From: an uncultured Pseudomonadota bacterium
Lineage (GTDB): Bacteria; Pseudomonadota; Gammaproteobacteria; Burkholderiales; SG8-39
DNA length: 15,501 bases
NCBI GenBank assembly: GCA_903895005.1
Contig: CAITSH010000351.1
Span: 1-15,501, forward strand
Reading direction: 5' to 3'
This document shows positions 12,404 through 15,501 of the stretch, one piece after another. Each line of letters opens with the position of its first letter. Position 1 is the first letter of the stretch. The notes below the pieces were generated by a model. It was not told where the DNA came from. It saw only the letters and a list, made by a program, of their open reading frames with translations, and made no database searches. The position numbers and the translations under genes are program-made.

Positions 12404-12496
12404 GCCTAAGACCGAACTGCGTTTCGAATCGCTTTTGAATCGGACTCTTAGGCCACAATAGTATAATTTACATTAAATCCTAGCAACAAGCCTAAG
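12404..12496. repeat. Three copies of GCCTAAG at 43-bp steps
   Basis: GCCTAAG occurs at 12404-12410 (plus), 12447-12453 (minus, read as CTTAGGC) and 12490-12496 (plus). Start-to-start distances are 43 and 43 bases, about four helical turns each. The middle copy covers the predicted transcription start of pilM, and the third copy abuts the predicted -35 of the same promoter. Copies one and two also form the ends of an imperfect inverted repeat (12404-12415 with 12440-12453). Whether a protein binds here is not known to me. Confidence 0.5.
12460..12489 (-). promoter_or_regulatory. Candidate promoter of pilMNOPQ
   Basis: On the minus strand TATACT (12460-12465, 5 of 6 to TATAAT) follows a weak -35 TTGTTG (12484-12489, 3 of 6) after 18 bases. 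Transcription would begin near 12453, leaving a leader of about 220 bases before the pilM GTG. No better promoter was found closer to pilM. The rest of the leader (12232-12440) shows no gene and no recognised riboswitch. Confidence 0.4.
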
Positions 12497-12514
12497 CGCT
12501 GTAAAGTAAATTAT
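12463..12514. repeat. 9-bp inverted repeat in the pilM-ponA control region
   Basis: ATAATTTAC at 12463-12471 and GTAAATTAT at 12506-12514 are perfect inverted copies 34 bases apart, centred near 12488. The left arm overlaps the pilM -10 region and the right arm lies just upstream of the ponA -35. It could be an operator pair for a dimeric regulator, but the stretch is AT-rich and chance is possible. Confidence 0.3.
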
Positions 12515-12525
12515 TCACGCTTGTT

Positions 12526-12554
12526 TTGTCAGGCCCCTCCCTAATCCCTATAAT
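12526..12554 (+). promoter_or_regulatory. Near-consensus sigma70 promoter of ponA
   Basis: TTGTCA (12526-12531, 5 of 6 to the -35 consensus) is followed after exactly 17 bases by TATAAT (12549-12554, perfect -10). Transcription should begin near 12561. This promoter occupies the same bases as the TTG (12526) and ATG (12553) codons that would otherwise be taken as the ponA start, so translation from this transcript must begin further in, at the ATG at 12586. Confidence 0.75.
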
Positions 12555-12585
12555 GACGCGTCCCCAGTTTCCCCGCCCCTTACCC

Positions 12586-14892
12586 ATGTGGTTGCGCCTT
12601 CTGGCTTTCCCGTTCGTCCTCCTCGCCGGCCTGGCCGCGCTGGGTGTCGCCGTAGGGGCGTTCGTGCTCTTGCTGCTCTACCCCAACCTGCCCTCGATTA
12701 ACGCACTTACCGACTACCAGCCCAAAATACCGCTGCGTATCTATACGGCCGATGGCGTCCTAATGGGGGAGTTCGGCGAAGAACGCCGCGCAATCGTGAA
12801 AATCGCCGAAGTACCCGCACTAATGAAGCAAGCAATCCTGGCGGCGGAGGATGAACGTTTTTACCAGCATGCCGGGGTGGATACCCTTGGCGTGATACGT
12901 GCGGCGTACTCCAATCTCGTGGGCGGGGGCAAACGCCAGGGAGCATCGACGATCACGATGCAGGTGGCGAGGAACTTTTTCCTCTCCAGCGAGAAAACCA
13001 TCACGCGCAAGGCCTACGAGGCGATGCTCGCTTTCAAGATCGAGGCGAGCCTTTCCAAAGACCAGATCCTGGAAATCTACATTAACCAGATTTACCTCGG
13101 CCAGCGCGCCTACGGTTTTGCCTCGGCTGCGCAGATCTACTACGGTAAAAACCTCAAGGACATCCAGCCGGCGGAGGCCGCGATGCTTGCCGGCCTGCCC
13201 AAGGCGCCCTCCAGCTTCAACCCGGTGGTCAACCCCAAACGCGCGAAACTGCGCCAGATGTATGTGCTGCGGCGCATGCACGAGCTGGGTCACCTTTCGG
13301 ACGCACAGTTCGCCGAGGCGCAAAAAGCGCCGATCAACGTCAAGCGCGATGCCAACGAATTCGGGGTGCACGGGGAGTACGCCGCCGAAATGGTCCGGCA
13401 GATGCTGTTTGAACGCTACCCCGAAGAGGTCTATACCAAGGGCTTTCGTGTCTACACCACCATCACCAAAGCGGACCAGGACGCGGCCTACGCGGCGGTT
13501 CGCCGCGGCGTGCTCGATTACGACCGCCGCCATGGCTACCGCGGCGCGGAGGGCTATGCCGAATTGACCGATTCAACGGACGAGGAGTACGAAGACGCGT
13601 TGTCGGATTTCAACGACAGCGACGACCTCCTGGCAGCCCTGGTGCTTGAAGCAAACGCAAAACAGGTCAAGGTCTACCGGCGCGGCGGCGAAACACACGT
13701 CATCAACGGCGAGGGCATCAAATTCGCCGCGCGCATGCTCGATGACAAGGCTGCGCCCAATAAACGCCTGCAGCGCGGTGCCATCGTACGAATTCAAAAG
13801 GATGAAAAAGGCGTCTGGTCCATCGTGCAATTGCCGGAAGTCGAAGCCGCGTTCGTCTCCGTCAACCCGCAAGACGGCGCGGTGCGCTCGCTCGTCGGGG
13901 GATTCGACTTCAACCGCAACAAATACAACCATGTGACGCAGGCCTGGCGCCAGCCCGGTTCATCCTTCAAGCCCTTTATCTATTCCGCCTCCCTTGAAAA
14001 AGGGTTCACGCCGGCGACGGTGATCAACGACGCGCCCGTCGTGGTGGACCCCTTCCTCACCGGCGGGCAGACCTGGGAACCGAAGAACTACGACGGAAAA
14101 TACGAGGGTCCGATGCGCATGCGCACCGCGCTGGCCAAGTCAAAGAACATGGTGTCAATTCGCATCATGCAAGCGATCGGCCCGAAATACGCCCAGGACT
14201 ACGTCACACGTTTCGGCTTTGAGGCCGAGCGCCACCCGCCCTATCTCACCATGGCGCTGGGAGCCGGTTCGGTGACGATGTGGCAGATGGCGCGCGGCTA
14301 CAGCACCTTCGCCAATACCGGATACCGCATCGAACCGTTCATCGTCTCGCGCATCGTCGATGACCGCGGCAACGTGCTGGCCCAGGCGCAGCCGCAGCAG
14401 GCCGGGGATGAGGCCCTTCGAGTGATCGACGCGCGCAACGCGTTCGTGATGGACAGCATGTTGCGTGACGTCACCCGCTACGGTACCGCGGCGCGCGCCT
14501 CGGCCATGCTAAAGCGGCAGGACCTGGCGGGAAAGACCGGCACCACCAATGACTTCGTAGACGCCTGGTTCAATGGCTATCATCCAACCCTCGTTGGCGT
14601 CGCCTGGATGGGCTTCGACCAGCCGAAAAAACTGGGTAACAACGAGACCGGCGGTTCCGCCGCGCTGCCAATCTGGATCAACTACATGAACAAGATGCTG
14701 GCCAGCGTTCCCGAAGTTCCGGTCACGCCGCCTGAGGGCGTGGTCAGCGCCCGAATCAACGAAGCGGGTATGCAATCGACTGACGGCAAACTGAGCGATT
14801 TCTTCTTCCGGGAGAGCCTGCCCCCGGCGGAAGGCGCCGCGCCCCCTGCCGGCGCGAAGCCCTCGGACGAGGTCAAGAACCAGTTGTTCTAG
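12586..14892 (+). CDS. mrcA: Penicillin-binding protein 1A (glycosyltransferase/transpeptidase)
   Basis: This bifunctional class A PBP (also called ponA) polymerises lipid II into glycan strands and cross-links the peptides at the outer face of the inner membrane. I chose the ATG at 12586 (MWLRLLAFPF), giving 768 residues with the membrane anchor at about 5-35; the frame is open to a TTG at 12526, but a promoter covers that part. The GT51 domain (about 60-235) has the catalytic Glu E88 in EDERFYQHAG, plus QGASTITMQVARN and EIYINQIYLG. An OB-like insert covers about 300-420. The transpeptidase has S459-x-x-K462 (PGSSFKP), S519-x-N521 (AKSKN) and K650-T-G652. A Pro/Ala-rich tail ends the protein. 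The leader before the start is C-rich with no Shine-Dalgarno. It diverges from pilM and converges on cyaY. Confidence 0.95.
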   Translation: MWLRLLAFPFVLLAGLAALGVAVGAFVLLLLYPNLPSINALTDYQPKIPLRIYTADGVLMGEFGEERRAIVKIAEVPALMKQAILAAEDERFYQHAGVDTLGVIRAAYSNLVGGGKRQGASTITMQVARNFFLSSEKTITRKAYEAMLAFKIEASLSKDQILEIYINQIYLGQRAYGFASAAQIYYGKNLKDIQPAEAAMLAGLPKAPSSFNPVVNPKRAKLRQMYVLRRMHELGHLSDAQFAEAQKAPINVKRDANEFGVHGEYAAEMVRQMLFERYPEEVYTKGFRVYTTITKADQDAAYAAVRRGVLDYDRRHGYRGAEGYAELTDSTDEEYEDALSDFNDSDDLLAALVLEANAKQVKVYRRGGETHVINGEGIKFAARMLDDKAAPNKRLQRGAIVRIQKDEKGVWSIVQLPEVEAAFVSVNPQDGAVRSLVGGFDFNRNKYNHVTQAWRQPGSSFKPFIYSASLEKGFTPATVINDAPVVVDPFLTGGQTWEPKNYDGKYEGPMRMRTALAKSKNMVSIRIMQAIGPKYAQDYVTRFGFEAERHPPYLTMALGAGSVTMWQMARGYSTFANTGYRIEPFIVSRIVDDRGNVLAQAQPQQAGDEALRVIDARNAFVMDSMLRDVTRYGTAARASAMLKRQDLAGKTGTTNDFVDAWFNGYHPTLVGVAWMGFDQPKKLGNNETGGSAALPIWINYMNKMLASVPEVPVTPPEGVVSARINEAGMQSTDGKLSDFFFRESLPPAEGAAPPAGAKPSDEVKNQLF

Positions 14893-14960
14893 CCACTAGT
14901 TGCAAGGGTAGCCACCTGATCCCCGCCGCCCGATGGTTTATCGATTTGTACCCGATTGCC

Positions 14961-14983
14961 GCGGACCGACTTGTCTTGTCCGC
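14961..14983. terminator. Weak hairpin between convergent ponA and cyaY
   Basis: GCGGAC (14961-14966) and GTCCGC (14978-14983) form a 6-bp GC-rich stem with an 11-base loop in the 93-bp gap where ponA and cyaY converge. The position suits a shared terminator, but neither strand has a T-run after the stem, so it is not a standard intrinsic terminator. Confidence 0.25.
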
Positions 14984-14985
14984 AG

Positions 14986-15315
14986 TCAGCGCAACGTGAC
15001 GGTTTCGCCCGATTGCTCGCTGAGTACCCGGGATAGCGCCACGAACAATTCATCGCCGTCCCGCGTATTCACCCATGCGTGCGTGCCGGATGCGGGGTCG
15101 TGACGAAAATGAAACCCTCCCGACCTCGCAGCGACCCAGATTTCGCGCGCAATACCGTGGCGGTTGACAATAATCTTGCTCCCGTCGGCACACTCGATCT
15201 CAAGCACACCGCCGTCCTTGAGCTCCCAGTCAAGATCGGCCCCGCTTGCCTCCAGGCCGGCGTCAATACGTTCCAGCACGGCATCGGCCAGCAGGTTGAA
15301 TTCGCTCTCTGTCAT
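14986..15315 (-). CDS. cyaY: Iron-sulfur cluster assembly protein CyaY (frataxin family)
   Basis: CyaY binds iron through an acidic first helix and modulates the IscS/IscU cluster assembly machinery in the cytoplasm. I place the start at the ATG at 15315 (MTESEFNLLADAVLERID), giving 109 residues, the normal bacterial frataxin length with the normal first residues. The acidic ridge is visible as Glu/Asp residues in helix 1. The beta-sheet signature is present as ADLDWELKDGGVLEIE, KIIVNRHGIAREIWVAA and GGFHFRHD, and the C-terminal helix as DELFVALSRVLSEQSG. The frame continues upstream without a stop to an ATG at 15426, adding 37 residues that do not look like frataxin. No clear ribosome-binding site precedes 15315. 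It converges on ponA. Confidence 0.93.
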   Translation of the reverse strand: MTESEFNLLADAVLERIDAGLEASGADLDWELKDGGVLEIECADGSKIIVNRHGIAREIWVAARSGGFHFRHDPASGTHAWVNTRDGDELFVALSRVLSEQSGETVTLR

Positions 15316-15420
15316 GTTGGTTTGGATACTCTGAAATTGGGAAGAAACCGGATACACTAGCTGTTTACCTGTTTGCATCTGCATTGGCGCAGCGGTTTTG
15401 GTCCGCGCCATGCGAATCAA

Positions 15421-15501
15421 ATGCACTATTTGCGTCTTTCGTTCAGTCTTTACCCGTCATTTTCATTTTTAAAGTTTGCCTCCATGGTCCGCGTCTCCGC
15501 C
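15421..15501 (+). CDS. Possible start of the lipoprotein gene upstream of lysA (partial)
   Basis: A plus-strand frame is open from the ATG at 15421 to the window edge, with a second in-frame ATG at 15484 (MVRVSA). In many betaproteobacteria a small lipoprotein gene (LptM/LppL type) followed by lysA lies divergent from cyaY, and this is where its start would be. Only 27 codons are visible and no lipobox is reached, so the call rests on position alone. The start at 15484 is more likely, because the upstream part lacks a ribosome-binding site and probably holds the promoters of both divergent genes. Confidence 0.25.
   Translation, partial: MHYLRLSFSLYPSFSFLKFASMVRVSA

Noticed and set aside
12462..12467. 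A plus-strand TATAAT upstream of ponA as the main promoter
   Set aside because: No -35-like element lies 16-18 bases upstream (the nearest, TTGAAT, is 21 bases away), and a far better promoter exists at 12526-12554.
12820..13533. A 237-residue minus-strand frame inside ponA
   Set aside because: It is antisense to the conserved glycosyltransferase domain of PBP1A.

Overview
The window (15,501 bp, about 60% GC by eye) reads as a chromosomal housekeeping region of a betaproteobacterium. The evidence is the gene order (cyaY diverging from lysA-side sequence, mrcA/ponA diverging from pilMNOPQ, then aroK-aroB and gltB-gltD) and the protein sequences. I cannot fix the family; Burkholderiales, Rhodocyclales and Nitrosomonadales all carry versions of this layout. 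No tRNA, rRNA, IS element, CRISPR array, phage gene or other sign of horizontal transfer was seen.

Layout, left to right. Minus strand: gltD (N-terminal 218 codons, cut by the window edge) and gltB encode the two subunits of NADPH-dependent glutamate synthase, with a good sigma70-like promoter in front of gltB. Next on the minus strand is the shikimate pair aroK-aroB, which overlap by 19 bp. Upstream of them, also on the minus strand, is the type IV pilus assembly operon pilM-N-O-P-Q, with ATGA stop/start overlaps at three of its four junctions, closed by a clear intrinsic terminator before aroK. A 354-bp stretch between the pilM start and the ponA start that I prefer (294 bp to the longest possible ponA reading frame) holds the divergent control region. 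Plus strand: ponA/mrcA (penicillin-binding protein 1A). Convergent to it on the minus strand is cyaY (frataxin-like). At the right edge a few codons of a plus-strand frame may be the start of the lipoprotein gene that usually precedes lysA.

How the genes work together. PilM (cytoplasmic), PilN and PilO (inner membrane), PilP (lipoprotein) and PilQ (outer-membrane secretin) form the alignment complex and pore of the type IV pilus. PBP1A builds the peptidoglycan that this machine must cross, which may explain why the two are neighbours. AroK and AroB feed aromatic amino-acid synthesis. GltBD assimilates ammonium together with glutamine synthetase. CyaY handles iron for Fe-S cluster assembly.

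No undescribed multi-gene system is visible. The less ordinary signals are regulatory: a near-consensus promoter lying on top of the longest possible ponA N-terminus, which changes the preferred start codon; three copies of a 7-mer at exact 43-bp steps in the pilM-ponA control region; and a 7-codon leader frame with a strong ribosome-binding site whose stop overlaps the GTG start of aroK.
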